From: Charina bottae
Lineage: Eukaryota > Chordata > Lepidosauria > Squamata > Charinaidae
Reading direction: 5' to 3'
DNA: 64,000 bases
Assembly: GCA_023362775.1 (NCBI GenBank)
Contig: JALMGJ010000002.1
Span: 71,215,414 to 71,279,413 of the forward strand
The position numbers were made by a program, and so were the translations under genes. Below the pieces are notes generated by a model that ran no database searches, had not been told where the DNA came from, and was given only the letters and a program-made list of their open reading frames with translations. Numbering within the stretch: position 1 is the stretch's first letter; each line of letters begins with the position of its first letter. Below, piece by piece: positions 35,830-47,762 of this stretch.

Positions 35830-37877
35830 ATTTAAAGACCTACTAAGGTATGGTTACAGCTATATAGAACAAGTAGTCTAGGCCTCAGTAATGGAGCTCC
35901 ATGGAAGGGAGTAAGTTATAAATTCATGACAATGAATGACAATCATTAATAGTTTCATTAAGACTATTCTGATTTTTACAAAAGAAAAATGGGATAAAAA
36001 TGTATCTTGTTCATATTTCCAGTTATCTCATGCTAGCTGAAAGGTGTTTAGAGCATATGGACCCATCATTCAGCTGCTTGACAACTTTCATTCTTTTGAG
36101 TTTCTTCTTACGACAGCCACGGATTTTTAAATTCCATCCCTGTATAAAGTGGTGAAGGCAACAGAATATCAAGCAGTGTTCACACCTGCAATTTTAGAAT
36201 AGGGAAACCAAACTTTTGGTGGTGGAGACAATAATGAATAAATTGTGAGGCTGTATTGCATGTGTGTGTCTTAAATGTTTGATATTTTTCCACCTGCGTT
36301 TTGCCAATGAGTATTTGGAAGGGGGGGGTGTCTTTGAATTATTTTAAATGTATTTTAGAGTTTATACCCCACTTTCCACGTGTTTCCTGGCACAAAATGC
36401 TGAGAAACCATGTGGCCAATTTTCAGCAGTAGTAGCCAGAGGGGTCTATAAGAGGGGCCACAGGTTGTCCTCACAAGGACTCCACAGGGCTGTAGTTGAC
36501 TCAGGGGCCACAAATTGTCCTCCATAAGTATAATATGACACTATGTCAATCATTCTAAATTATCTTGCATTACTGTGCCATCTTGAAGACATCCCTGACT
36601 CTTACCTCAGCAGAAAACATTCAATTAGAACTTGCCCCAAACTGTGGAAGTGTTAAAAAATCAGATAATATGAAATATGCATAAAGAAAACAATAAATAT
36701 AGGAAATTTTTCCACATTTAAATTTCAGCTTTAAAACAATCATCTGAATATACGGAAAAAGGATCCAAGTTGTCCAAGCAACACTAAATTAACTCCAGTG
36801 ACCCTCAAAAGAAAATCAGAAATAGGAAAAAGAATTTTCACTGCTTAAGTGAACCAAAGAATGAGACACTGAAGAGCATTCCCTCTCTCAAAAGTTTTAT
36901 TTAAATTATAAAAGAACTGTGATTTTAAAGCACATGCACAGCAAAATGAGGCAATCTTCATCTATTTTCTTTTACATAACTTTTCAATCTGGGAAAATCT
37001 TTCTACACAGTGCATTCTACATACATACCCCAAGAGTATAATGCCTTGATAATACTGTACATCCTTCTCACACAAACTACTGAATGGAACAGCTTTGCCA
37101 GGTGCAGTCTATTAACAGACTGTTTTGGAAACTGTTAACTCAAAGGAAGCTTAAAAAAACCACAAATGTAGAATAATTGTCCTTGGCAAAAAAAAAAAGA
37201 AGAAGAAAAACCCATGCATTATTCTTTAGTATAAAATATACAAAAAGAACATGCATCTCATTGTGCAGTGTACTATAAGTATCTTGCTTCTATTCATTAC
37301 ACCCCACAATTTCCAGATATGCCTATGCTATTTTCTCTAAGCTGACCAATTCCTCTACACTATGACTCTATTTTGCCTCTGTGATCTTGGCAATGTGTTT
37401 CTAACTGAAGATGATGATGAACCAAATAAAGTTAAGAGTCTCCAAAGGAGCAACCTTGAACCCAAAGTATAGGAGGAGACCTTGCATTCAAACAACAGTC
37501 AAAGGGAAAATGTATCCAAAGGTTCTTTTGGAGTTGAGTTCAAAATCATGTTCTCCAAGTAGAAAGTATTAAATGCACAGAAACCAAAACATGCATTTCA
37601 TATTAATCTAAATGGCTGGTGTCAGAGACTACCCATACAGCTAGTCCAATAAGATGATAAGAGGCTTACAAATGCTACTGTTCCAATATGGAGTGCTGAT
37701 ACAGTATGTGGTAAATCATTGTTCAACAGCTTCATATGACTTCAGTTGGCTATGGTATGTCAGTCATTCTTCTTCTTGATAAGACTCCCAGACATAAAAG
37801 ATCAAGATTCCCCTCATCCTCTTGTTTGTTCTCTAGCCACTCTAATTTCTTACATTGAAGATTTATTAGCTGGGGTT
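35830..37877. other. unique intronic-type sequence, nothing recognised
   Basis: AT-rich stretch. No exon was recognised on either strand. Confidence 0.4.
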
Positions 37878-37889
37878 TATTGAAACTGA

Positions 37890-38224
37890 GGGGCGTGGTG
37901 GCTCAGCGGGTAAGACGCCAGGCTTGTCGATCGGAAGATTGCAAGTTCGGAGGTTCAAATCCCTAGCCCCGTGTGACGGAGTGAGCTCCCGCACTCGCCC
38001 CAGCTCTTGCCAACCTAGCAATTCGAAAGCATGCAAATGCAAGTAGATGAATAGGTACCACTTCGGTGGGTAGGTAACAGCGTTCCGCACGCATCATGCC
38101 GGCCACATGACTGTGGAAGTGTCTTCAGACAACACTGGCTCTTCGGCTAGGAAAAGGAGATGAGCACCGATCCCTGGAGTTGGACACGACTGCACAAATG
38201 TGCGGGGGGAACCTTTACCTTTAC
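37890..38224 (+). mobile_element. tRNA-derived SINE (type 2), copy 1
   Basis: A 335-bp SINE with a perfect 12-bp target duplication, TATTGAAACTGA (37878-37889 and 38225-38236). The head GGGGCGTGGTGGCTCAGCGG contains a pol III A box, and GGTTCAAATCC (about 37951) is a perfect B box. The head can nearly fold as a tRNA, starting GGGGC and closing with GCCCC. The 3' part contains GTTGGACACGACTGCACAAA, sharing the GGACACGACT core with the BovB 3' end, then a (CCTTTA)n-like tail. Mobilisation by BovB is inferred from that. Confidence 0.9.
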
Positions 38225-38236
38225 TATTGAAACTGA

Positions 38237-39209
38237 AGTCCAACACATTTGAAGTGTATAAAGGTGAGTATAGCAGAGGTCTATATAATCTTTTAAAATG
38301 ACTCCTTGTACATGTATCCTACTCAGATGACTACATCAGAAATAGGAAATATAGCAAATTACTACTCTTTCAGCATGTATGCAGAAATTATCTAACTTTT
38401 AGCTTTTTGGAAGTGCAGTCTCTTAGGAAATCACACAGAATCACCATGTCAACAATGTTTCAACTAGGGAGACACAAATCTGTCAGTGTTGGTTTTTGTC
38501 ATTCCTCATTTCTGTGAATATGGCAGGTTCAGTTCTTAATTTCCTAGTTTTGTAAATATAAACATATATTTTGCTAATATAAATTTTTTTAATTGTTGCC
38601 TTGCAAAAGTTTAAATTTCTGCCTTGTAAAATTTAGAGATCTGTGAATTTTTACTAACTTTTGCTTTGAGTAGTAGTTAAAAATATGAAATTAGGTAAAT
38701 TTGTATTAAAAAACACATTAAAAAAATTTCTCCCACCTCCCGAGTTGAACTAATCACCATGGGTTAGAATAAAACTGATGCAGTATGGGGGCCCTGTAAT
38801 TTCAGCCAAGCTTCTGAAAGCTGAATCTTCAGGTAATTAAACAGCCCCAAGTTCAAGTATTATTTAAAATAAGGGACCAAAGTTTGGAATCTTGAGGTTC
38901 ATACATCAATTTAACAGTGATTGCTTATGTACAGTTTACTGAATGAACCAAGTGGTTGAGTATGCACAGTACGCTAAGCAAAACTGAAACACGTTATGTT
39001 CTTAGTGCAATGTGTGGAATCAGCCACTGGATGCTGAAGTACTGTACATCGGTCTCCATTTGTGGATTAAGTGCTCCTATTAGTTCTCATCCAGAACTAA
39101 AGAAAAAAAAAGAGAGCTTCCTGCCTTCCTCTGTCAGCCCTCAAAAGATTACACGCTGGTGCTACCAAGCTAGAAAATCAGTTTTCTGGCTGTAACTATC
39201 CATACACAT
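38237..39209. other. unique intronic-type sequence, nothing recognised
   Basis: AT-rich, no feature recognised. Confidence 0.4.
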
Positions 39210-39441
39210 GAGAGCCAGTTTGGTCTAGTGATTAAGGCACCAAGCTAGAAACCGGGAGACTGTGAGTTCTAGTTCTGCCTTAGGCACAAAGCCAGCTGGG
39301 TGACCTCGGGCCAGTCACTTTCTCTCAGCCCTAGGAAGGAGGCAATGGCAAACTACTTCTGAAAAACCTTGCCAAGAAAACTGCAGGGACTTGTCCAGGC
39401 AGTTTCTGAGAATTGGACACGACTGAATGGATAAAAAAAAA
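39210..39441 (+). mobile_element. tRNA-derived SINE (Sauria-SINE-like), copy 1
   Basis: Head GAGAGCCAGTTTGGTCTAGTGATTAAGGCACC with A-box-like TGGTCTAGTG and B-box-like GAGTTCTAGTTC. It is followed by GGGTGACCTCGGGCCAGTCAC, CCTTGCCAAGAAAACTGCAGGG and the BovB-like end GAATTGGACACGACTGAATGG plus poly-A. The flanks CCATACACAT and CCATCCACAT are a 9/10 target duplication. Confidence 0.85.
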
Positions 39442-41692
39442 CTCCATCCACATATATTTCATTAATGCATCTGAGGGCCTGTCAAAATCTGTGCAACTGG
39501 GATTAGATTTGGTTATCTCTTTAATATGTTCTTTCTTCGTCTTTGACAATTACCTAGGCAAGATCTAAAACTGAAACTTATGATATCAGCATGAGCACAC
39601 AATGAGATTGCTCTCATTGAAATGAAGAGTGCAGCAAGCAGATGTCTATTTCCAGCTCCAAAAAAATAGCCAGATATTTCACAAATTCACTGAGTTTCTA
39701 TTCCCAAGATTTTTTATAGGAGTTTGTCTTCAATAACAGGAAGAACAAGGAAGGGTCAAAGTACCCATTACACTGCCAATGTCTGATTTTAATGTGGCTT
39801 AAAAGGAAAAATCTTTAAAATACCAACAAAACCATGAAAGAATAAACATAAAATCACAAGATCACTAATCAAAGAAACTAAAAAACTGTAGCAGTTTAGC
39901 ATACACAAAATTGGCCACATCTCTTTCTTTCCATAAAGTCAATCCGCCATCTTGCTGCTGAGTAACAAGGCAGAAGCATATTTGATCCTTCTTTGCCATT
40001 TCTCTGCTACATATTGCACTTTGAAGTTGCTATTTGCCCCCAAAGTGCTACAAACAGAACCCGTAAGTGGTGACATGTGACTAGAAAATGTTTTTGGTGG
40101 GACCGGAGAGAATCTCAATCCAGAATTTAGGAAGGGCTGAGCATGGCTGTTCTTTTCTGAAGAAACACACACTCGCTCAAGAGTTTTAATCAGTTCTTAC
40201 AGTATCTCAGTACTTTTTCTGCATGGCCCCTTGTCTTTGGAATGAGTTGTCTGGTATTCATCAGATTTTCAACATTACAAGCTTTGAGGAACATTCTAAA
40301 ATCGAATTTGTTCTCTTAGCCTTTCATAACATAGGTTTCATTGTTTGAGGTTTTAGCTGCATTTGTGTGTTTGATATTAGTACTGGTTGTTTTAAATTAC
40401 TGGGTTTATGAAATTTATGGGATGTACTCTTGTAAATAGTTTGAAAGGGGTTATCTCAAAGGCAACCTAGCAGTCTAGAAATACAGGCATATTAAATAGA
40501 TGACAGAAACCAGCCTTTTGCACCCCTTAACACAGGTTGGCAACCAAACCCAGAAGTCCTTCATGAACTACAGCTTCTTGTCTTGTTCAAACTAGAAAAT
40601 TATGGTTGGTGAAAACTAACAAATCAGGAAACAATGGTTAATATCTGTACTTCAGACTGGCTTGTTTCCAATTAATAACCACAATTTGCCAGTTTAGATG
40701 AAACAGGAAATGATTATTCATTGGAGACTTCTAGGTTTGTTTACTAGCTCAGATGAAGAAAGAAAAGAAGTGTAGGTATAGGGAAAGCACTTAATTATGT
40801 CTTTGCTTATTATGATACAATGATTTGAAGATTTTAGGTGAAGCCTAGCTAACCATCACTGTTCATAGAACTTCTCCTGATTTTCATACAGAGCTGTGGG
40901 CTTCAGAAATCCCAGAGATGTTTTGTGTGATGGACTGAATATTGTTAGTTTTTAAAATTCCACCTTTTTCTGAAAACAAACAAACTCAACTGAGTTTCAA
41001 ACCTTCATTTTTTGAAAATTTACATTAGGTATGTAATGCCCAAACCCTATAAAGTCATTATCATACTTTACAATTTCTTTTAATGACAGAAAAAGTAACA
41101 GAAACAAAATAATAGCTTTTAAAGGCATCTGTGCCTGTAGGTTTCTGATGGACCAAGAAATAGAATGTGAAGCATAATAGCTACCATTAAGTGCCATTAC
41201 CATGGTATGGTGAGCTGGAAGAGATGCAACTCAAGCGCACACTCCCAGATGGTCTTTAAAAGGAATTGTGCACTTAATTGCTCCAACTGCATGACTCCAG
41301 CGTAAACCTTCTATGAAATAATTGGGGTTTCTTGGGTAAATAAACATGGGAACATAATAATCCATATGCTTTCCTTAAACTCATAGAGCAGCTGAGAGTT
41401 TTCCCAAAGAAATGTTGAAGTTGATAAAAAAAAGAAAAAGAAACTGTATATGTGTGTGTTTATGTGACTACATGGAAAAAGAAGGAAAAAATATAAGAAA
41501 ATGAACCAGATCCTAGGAAGAGCACTGATCATGTTCTAATCTGAGACTTCTCAATTATTTGTTTAATTAATTCAATTACTTTTTTTTAATAGGAAGGCAT
41601 TTATTCTTTCCTTGAAAGAAAGCAACATTTTCTTCCATAATATTTCTACCACAATAAGAAACATCTCAAAATGTTTCCTGTTTGTTCTAATT
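39442..41692. other. unique intronic-type sequence, nothing recognised
   Basis: No exon or defined repeat was recognised on either strand. Confidence 0.4.
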
Positions 41693-41700
41693 ATCTAAGA

Positions 41701-41962
41701 CAGAGCTTTCCAAACTGTGTGTCGCGACACAAAAGTGTGTCGCCACACACAGTCTGGTGTGTCGCCACACAACCTGGAAGCGCTGATCATCATCAGCGCT
41801 TCTGGGTTTTCCCGCGGCGACACACCAACTGCAGCGTGCAAAACCCGAAAGCAGCAGCAGCGCTTCCGGGTTTTTGCGCGCTGCCGAACTTCCGGGTTTT
41901 CCCGCGGCGACACACCAACACTGGTTGGTGTGTCGCCATGGGAAAAACTTTGGAAAGACCTG
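41701..41962. mobile_element. hAT-type miniature element (family B), copy 3
   Basis: A 262-bp element with ends CAGAGCTTTCCAAACTGTGT and TTTGGAAAGACCTG and a perfect 8-bp duplication, ATCTAAGA (41693-41700 and 41963-41970). The interior is organised like the 25-295 copy but lies in the opposite orientation relative to it. Confidence 0.95.
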
Positions 41963-41970
41963 ATCTAAGA

Positions 41971-42741
41971 CATGAAAGACTTACAGGGCATGTTTTCCTG
42001 ACACTTCAAAGGGTTTGTTCTTGTATGTTATTTCTCAGAACTGTTTTAGACTAGTAACAGAAAACAATGTTTTCAGGTCAAATTACTGGACCTTTTCAGC
42101 CTTTCTCAAATACTGGCTTCCAAATGTGGCTGCTGAACAAGCTGGTTAATTTTATGGTCAACTACAATGCTTCTACAGAAACTTCAGATGCTGAAAAACT
42201 ACAATGGAAGAAAACCAGCATCTTCATAGCTTGCTAGTACATACCTCAGAATTATTTGGTGGCCAATATTGGAATCAGGATACCAGACTAGAGACACTCT
42301 CAGTCTGATCCAGGTTCTTTATATGTTTTTAAAACAAAAACACAACCATTTTCCTCCCCAAAGCAACCTCAACTGTGTCCCAGAACAATCTGAAAGCACT
42401 GGCAGCCAAATGCAAGATAAAAAGTTAGTGAAAAATAGGTTCTGTCCATAATATTTAACTTGAAGAGCTCAAGTTTTTTACATCTCAAACGTCCTTTCAC
42501 AGCATGTTTTTTTATTCTCCATCTCTTAGAAATATGCAGAGGTAGCTCCATGTTCAGTTGACATGCTGTAAACTGTATTCCAATCAATCATCGTATCTGA
42601 TTATCTCAGTTAGCATTCATACTACATTTTTCCTTGATACCTGATAGTTAAACGAAGTATCACATATGGGTAGAACACCACCAGTTATCTTACAACAATC
42701 AAGAATTAGATTAATATCTCTGTCTCTAAATGTTGAAGAGC
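41971..42741. other. unique intronic-type sequence, nothing recognised
   Basis: Upstream side of the SINE next to the MGLL exon. No exon recognised. Confidence 0.4.
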
Positions 42742-42960
42742 TTTTTACTTTTTATTTATTCAATTTATATCCCACCTTTCCTCCAGAAGCTCAAGGTGGT
42801 TTACATGGGATTATTCTTCATTTCATTTGCAGTCATTGTGTGAAGTAGGTTGGACTGGGAATGAGTGACTGGCTGAAAGTTACCCAGTGAATTTCCATAG
42901 GTGAGGGTGGACTCCGTCCTGAATCTTCCTAGTCCTTGTCTAATACTTCATCTACTACAT
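42742..42960 (-). repeat. old SINE close to the MGLL exon
   Basis: The TTTATTCAATTTATATCCCACC tail block, CAAGGTGG, GGGAATGAGTGACTGGC and AGTTACCCAGT match, in order, the minus-strand SINE at 58215. The tRNA-like end is degenerate. It lies in the intron about 60 bp from the splice donor of the exon at 43017-43123. Confidence 0.5.
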
Positions 42961-43016
42961 CATATTCATTCTCCTTTAATCTCACCCACACATAGTTTTT
43001 TTCCAATGGCACTCAC

Positions 43017-43123
43017 CATGGTCATGGGCAAACACAAAAAAGTTGATTCCAGTCAGCATCTTGGCCAAGTCATCATAGCGACAGCAGTGTTCTCCGGCGC
43101 CATGAACAACAAACACCAGGCCT
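43017..43123 (-). CDS. MGLL: monoglyceride lipase internal exon (oxyanion-loop segment)
   Basis: Monoglyceride lipase is a membrane-associated serine hydrolase of the alpha/beta-hydrolase fold that cleaves monoacylglycerols, including 2-arachidonoylglycerol. This 107-bp minus-strand exon encodes [18 protein letters not shown] then [17 protein letters not shown]. It matches human MGLL residues of about 43 to 78, including the HGAGEH loop whose Ala (human Ala51) helps form the oxyanion hole, and the FAHDH segment. The exon is preceded on the minus strand by CATTTAG and followed by the donor G/GTGAGT. It begins and ends with one extra base, so 35 whole codons lie between split codons, and the phase-1 end agrees with the human exon ending inside the Val codon of HDHV. 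The catalytic Ser, Asp and His lie in other exons, which I did not find here. HCCRY replaces the human HSGRY. Confidence 0.88.
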
Positions 43124-44795
43124 CTAAATGGAGCATTAACATGGAAAACATAAAGTTAGCATCCAGGAAACATACAAACAAGCAAACTGTAGCTATTTAC
43201 AAGTCTTGGTTTAATCTTCATAATGAACAACCTAGATATTTCTTGGAACACATTTGTCTCTAACAGTCCAACCATCCACAAGAACACATCCTCTATTCTA
43301 TCAGTTAATAATCTAAGAATCTCTTCTAGATGCGCTCACACAGAACTGGCAGAAACAGCATTTTTAATAATACCTCTTTTCCTCTGAATGCCCACCTTGC
43401 AGAAGCTAATCTGGAGTCCATATTGATATGCTTAAGGAATCAGGTAAAAAATTACTTTTATTTCTCCCCCAATTTAAAAGCAATTATGATTTTTCTTCTG
43501 ATGTTTATACTGGTATCATTTTTAATGCTTCATATTGTTAACTGCCCTGGTAACTCTCAGAGATTAAAAGGTGTGGGATATAAATAAAGTAAATAAATAA
43601 ATAAACAAAGCAAATATACTGGCTTAGAGAGATAGATCAAGCTAAGCAGCTAGGAGATTGAATCCAGTTTAATCTGCAGCAGGAGATACAGGGCAATGAT
43701 TAACTAAGGTACCTTTCTTACCAGTGAAGATACCAAATAAAATTTTATTTATTTATTTATTTTTATCCCGCCTAAATCCATAGTCTTTTCATTAAATTCT
43801 GCTTAGGAATTATTTATTACAAGTTTATAAATAATATTATGTATTATTTAAGTAGCTTTCATATGTGCTTCATTAAAAAGGATGCACAATAAATTATACA
43901 GCACCTCTCATTAATAAACAACATAGCTATTGAATCACAGTCATAATATCATTAACAGCACCCACACACATCCTAGGTATATATATATTCTCCATACAAA
44001 TCTCCAAAATGTCTGCTTAAATAACCAAGTTTTCACTGATCTTCTAAAGATTAACAATGAAGAAGTAGCTCAAGCAGAGAATTATGGTTCAGTAGCATAT
44101 CCTCCATTCAGAACAAGCGTGAAAATGTGAATAATGTAGAAGTGTGACTCATCTGTCAGGTCATTGCTGCCCCACCACACCTTTAGCGGGGACAGTCAGG
44201 CCTGCAGAACCTAATGAAGTTATATACTATTATTTTAAAAGGTGTTCCAAACACTGGTGGGAAGAAAACCCACCAAGCAGTTGTATTTGTGAGACCGCCC
44301 AAATTCTGGGTAAGAAATCCAACATATCTGAAATGTACCAGATTGGGAAGTCTGTGTTAGGACCACAGCTCTGTTCTCCAGGAACTCGTTTTGTTGTTTA
44401 TTTTCATATCCAGATACTATGATACTGCTGACAAGACTCTTCTGCTATGTTCCAAGAAGAAACCTGAGCAGGGAATATGTAAGGCTTTTCCTGTATATGC
44501 TGCAATCAAGATAAGTGCACAAAAGCCTCTTGGGAATATCTGAGCTGAGGTGATCTCTTTATGCTTGGAAACAGGTTCTGCATGTATAACCTGCAGCTGC
44601 TACTACAGGATAGATTACCACACCCACTGGTGGCTGGCAGGTAGTTGGCAAATCCTTAAGACTGCAACTTGATGCACATTGGCTTGAGAATGAGTTTCAC
44701 TGAACCCAATTTGGAAAATGGGTTCATGAGAACCCAATAATCTGACTATGTTTAAGCAAGTGACTGAGCCTAGCAACATGACTAACATCTTATAG
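43124..44795. other. MGLL intron (upstream side of the exon)
   Basis: Mostly unique sequence. A CR1/L2-type tail (GGGATATAAATAAAG then (AATA)n) lies at about 43530-43612, and a (TTTA)n-TTTTATCCCGCC tail on the minus strand lies at 43745-43785. No further exon was recognised. Confidence 0.5.
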
Positions 44796-44797
44796 GT

Positions 44798-44949
44798 CAG
44801 CGGTCCCCAACCTTTCTGGCACCAGGGACCAGTCGTGGAAGAAAAATTTTCCACGGACCGGGAAGGAGGGGTTTGCAGGCGGGAGCCAATCGCGCGCACC
44901 AGGGGGGGCGGGGTTTGCAGGCGGGAGCCAATCGCGCGCACGGGGGGGT
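44798..44949. mobile_element. hAT miniature element family A, left-end fragment
   Basis: Starts CAGCGGTCCCCAACCTTTCTGG, then CACCAGGGACC and TTTTCCACGGACCGGG, and holds two copies of GCAGGCGGGAGCCAATCGCG (44877 and 44919). The right end is missing after a poly-G run at about 44942. No target duplication was identifiable. Confidence 0.75.
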
Positions 44950-45129
44950 AAACACACCATTAGCAGGTTGATTAAGCAATTATGATTTTAAATAAGAAAG
45001 AAAACAAGTGACCCTCCCTTAGCTCACAAAAGAAGCCTTGAAATGGCACCACTGTTTGCTTTTTAGTTTTAGTCTGGTCTGAAAAATCAACTTAAGAGCC
45101 GATTTAAAAATATGAGAAACCTCAATAAT

Positions 45130-45330
45130 TATAATTCATTAAACTTGTATACCACCCGATTCTCGACAACTCTGGGTGGCTTACAATAATCAAACAAGTC
45201 CATTACAATAAAATCAGTAAAACGTAAAAAATAAAAGACAAAAGATGGCAAGCGCGATGAACTGAGGGGTCTCATTCTCCCTCGCCGAAAGCTTGGGTGA
45301 AGAGCTAGGTCTTCACAGCTCTTCTAAACA
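45130..45330 (-). repeat. L2-like LINE 3' end
   Basis: On the minus strand the sequence goes from a decayed FxRAVKT-LFTQAFG coding end through an AT-rich UTR to CCACCCAGAGTTGTCGAGAA, then TGGTATACAAGTTTAAT. It is the same class of tail as 13565-13858. Confidence 0.65.
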
Positions 45331-46085
45331 ACAATGTCTTTTTTGTTGCCCTTAGATTAGATTTATAGTAAGATGTTTTCACCCTTGCCTAGTATTGGTA
45401 AGAATTTGTCGAGGAAATAGTCAGAGAAGAATTTCTAAGTGGAGAGACAGAAGATTCTTTCAATCCATTGGACTGTCAAAATTATTAATATAGAAATATG
45501 TGGGTTACTATTCTCCTTTTGGCTGAGAGCCAATTCAATATTAAAAGAGCCACGTAACAAAATGCATCCATGAGGTTCCAGCTTTAATAGGTAGCAATTA
45601 GAGATGGACAAAAACGGCCTTTCAAAATTCTCCCCACATATTTGGGCAGAGAAATTGGGTGGAAGGGACTCCCTCAGCAGTGACAGCACCACCCCTACTG
45701 AAAAAAAATCTGTGAGACAAGTCCCTTGTGACGTATTTCCTTGGAACCAAATAGTGGCACAGGAAGCCTGGAACCTGTAGACCACTGGAGAAATTATTCT
45801 ACACTGAAAACCAGGATATACACTTCTTGGCACCATCTCTGTCCAGCAATGCACAGCCAGAAGCCTCTAACCTTCCTACAGCCTTCTGCAGCTACCAGAG
45901 TTCCTAGTTCGGGACAGTTGCTCAGAGTATGCAGGCAACAGAATTTTTCCTCCCCTCATTTTTTACCCCCCTCCCAACATCTGGCATATAAAAACAAGAT
46001 GTTGGTGAATCTGTAAATTTTTGGTGACTCTTATAGGCATAAATTATTTTATCTTTTTTTATTCCCCTGTAAAGAAAACCCTAAC
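45331..46085. other. unique intronic-type sequence, nothing recognised
   Basis: No exon or defined repeat was recognised. Confidence 0.4.
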
Positions 46086-46089
46086 TTAT

Positions 46090-46654
46090 TGTCTGTAGGT
46101 TGAGTCATAGCAACTGGATTTCTTTCTTTTGGTTGAAACATTTCGCTGCTTGTCCAAGTAGCTTCTTCAGTCTGGGCAAAAGTTGGTGAGGGGACCTCAT
46201 ATATGTCTTCCAGGGTGGCTGTATTGACCTTACACCTGATTGGCTTGTTAATTGGGCAATTGAGGTGTAGATAGTATTTGGGATGTCTTACTCCTAAAAC
46301 CTTTATTCATCCCCAAGTGGATCCTTAAATGTGGCCTTGCTGGTGAACTTGTGTAGTGGTCTTAATCTTCCTGGGGACTAATGAAAGAGCAGCATGATAA
46401 ATGGGGGACAAGTTGTGCCTGAGGCCTCCGCCTCTACTGAGGGAAGGATTTTCCACTTTGGCATGAATGGATTCCTTAACCCCTCTCTCAAACCACCTAT
46501 CTTCTCTGTCCAAAATGTGAACATTAATGTCCTCAAATGAGTGTCCTTTTTCTTTTAGATGAAGGTAAACTGCTGATTCTCGTCCTGTGGTGTTGCTCCT
46601 CCTGTGTTGGGCCATCCTCTTGTGTAAAGGCTGTTTGGTTTCTCCAATGTAGAG
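46090..46654 (-). pseudogene. 5'-truncated PLE 3' fragment (GIY-YIG end and terminus)
   Basis: The minus frame carries the GIY-YIG end from LYIGETKQPLHKRMAQHRR to RGGGLRHNLSPIYH and stops at about 46325. It is followed by the pseudo-LTR with a hammerhead-like block (CTGAAGA, stem GCTACTT/AAGCAGC with one mismatch, GAAATGTTTC) at about 46120-46175. Homology ends near 46654, inside the nuclease domain. It is diverged from, but of the same lineage as, the 3365-5403 copy. Confidence 0.85.
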
Positions 46655-47267
46655 CTTCTTTAGTAGAGAAGTGAGGTGAGGTGAAACTCTCAGCCATCTT
46701 CTAGCCCACTGACCTGTCACCTGTCTATTTCTGAACAGAGATTTATCAGTCTTACAGGTTTACATTTTTCCCTGTAATTTGGGTTAGCAAAGGAACTGGC
46801 AGAACTCTTTTCAGTTTCATCCCACCTCCTAAATACAGTATCCCAAACTGGTAGATGTTGCAAAGAAATGCTGGCAGCAAGTGGCAAAGCATCTGGAAGC
46901 TTTGCATGGGGTAGGCAAAATGGCATTGGAGTAGGCATAATGGGATTGCCACACTGCATTTATGTGGGATGTTCCTCTGTTGGATGATACAGTAGGTAGG
47001 GACAAGCAAGTAAAAGCAGCTACTGCACAACCTACTCAGCAGCTGGATTTTTATCCCTATTCAGTGGTACACTGGTGCCTCACCTGTACCGGAATCAGTG
47101 TACAAGGAGTATATGAAACACTTCAGATGTGTCTCGCAATGTGACACGCTGTCAGGTTTCATGTGGGAATGTTCCTTCAGATTGAGGCAGATTGCCCAGC
47201 AGTTCCAAACAAAACAGGAGATAACTATTAGTAACCAAAGGGGAGATAGTGTGCCTGCAACAGCATA
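46655..47267. other. unique intronic-type sequence, nothing recognised
   Basis: No exon recognised. It ends at the target duplication of the large hAT element. Confidence 0.4.
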
Positions 47268-47590
47268 CACTAGCCCAAGGGTCAGAAATGGCGGCTCGCG
47301 AGCCAGATGCGGCTCTTTGGCCCCTTGAGTGTGGCTCTTCTGCAGCTGAACTCACCCCCGCCCCTTCCACGCGATTGGATCCCGCCCCCAAATGGCCGGC
47401 GCTGGAGGAGGGCGATTGATTCTTCCTCCTCCCGCCCTCGGGAGCCTTCCAGAGTCGGGCAGCGCTTCTTCGAGGTCGGCGGGTGGGGAAGTTGGTTGGT
47501 CGCCGCCGCCGCTGCCTCTTCCTCCGCCCGCGTTGCAACGGCTGCCGCCCCCCCCCCAAGCACTCGCCAGGCAGGCAGGAGAGCGTCGCC

Positions 47591-47722
47591 ATGCTGGGCG
47601 CGCTGCGAGAGGAGACAGCGCAGCTGCTGGGCGACTACCTGCAGCACCGGCTGGGGGACGCGGCGCTGCCCCCCAGCCGCACGGCCGAGACGCTGCGGCG
47701 GGTGGCCGACAAGCTGGAGAGG
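47591..47722 (+). pseudogene. BCL2L10: captured BCL2L10 (NR-13-like) first-exon fragment
   Basis: An ATG in good context (GTCGCCATGC) opens a 44-codon stretch. It begins MLGALREETAQLLGDYLQHR, continues GDAALPPSRTAETLRR and ends ADKLER. This fits the N-terminal BH4-like region of BCL2L10/NR-13, an apoptosis regulator of the BCL2 family, whose avian form has the same REETA-LLL-DY-QHR and AALPPS pattern. Homology stops at about 47722, before the BH3/BH1 regions, so it cannot be a working BCL2 protein. The frame stays open into the downstream minisatellite to about 48166. Confidence 0.75.
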
Positions 47723-47762
47723 TGCAGCGGGATGGGAGCATCGCCGGCGGCCCGCGAGGACC

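Noticed and set aside
37890..37970. tRNA gene
   Set aside because: The tRNA-like head with good A and B boxes is the 5' part of a SINE bounded by a 12-bp target duplication, not a stand-alone tRNA.
39939..40172. A 77-codon minus-strand frame considered as another MGLL exon
   Set aside because: No resemblance to MGLL and no appropriate splice phase.
41700..42060. A 127-codon open frame
   Set aside because: Most of it is the hAT miniature element, and its frame is not conserved in the other copies.
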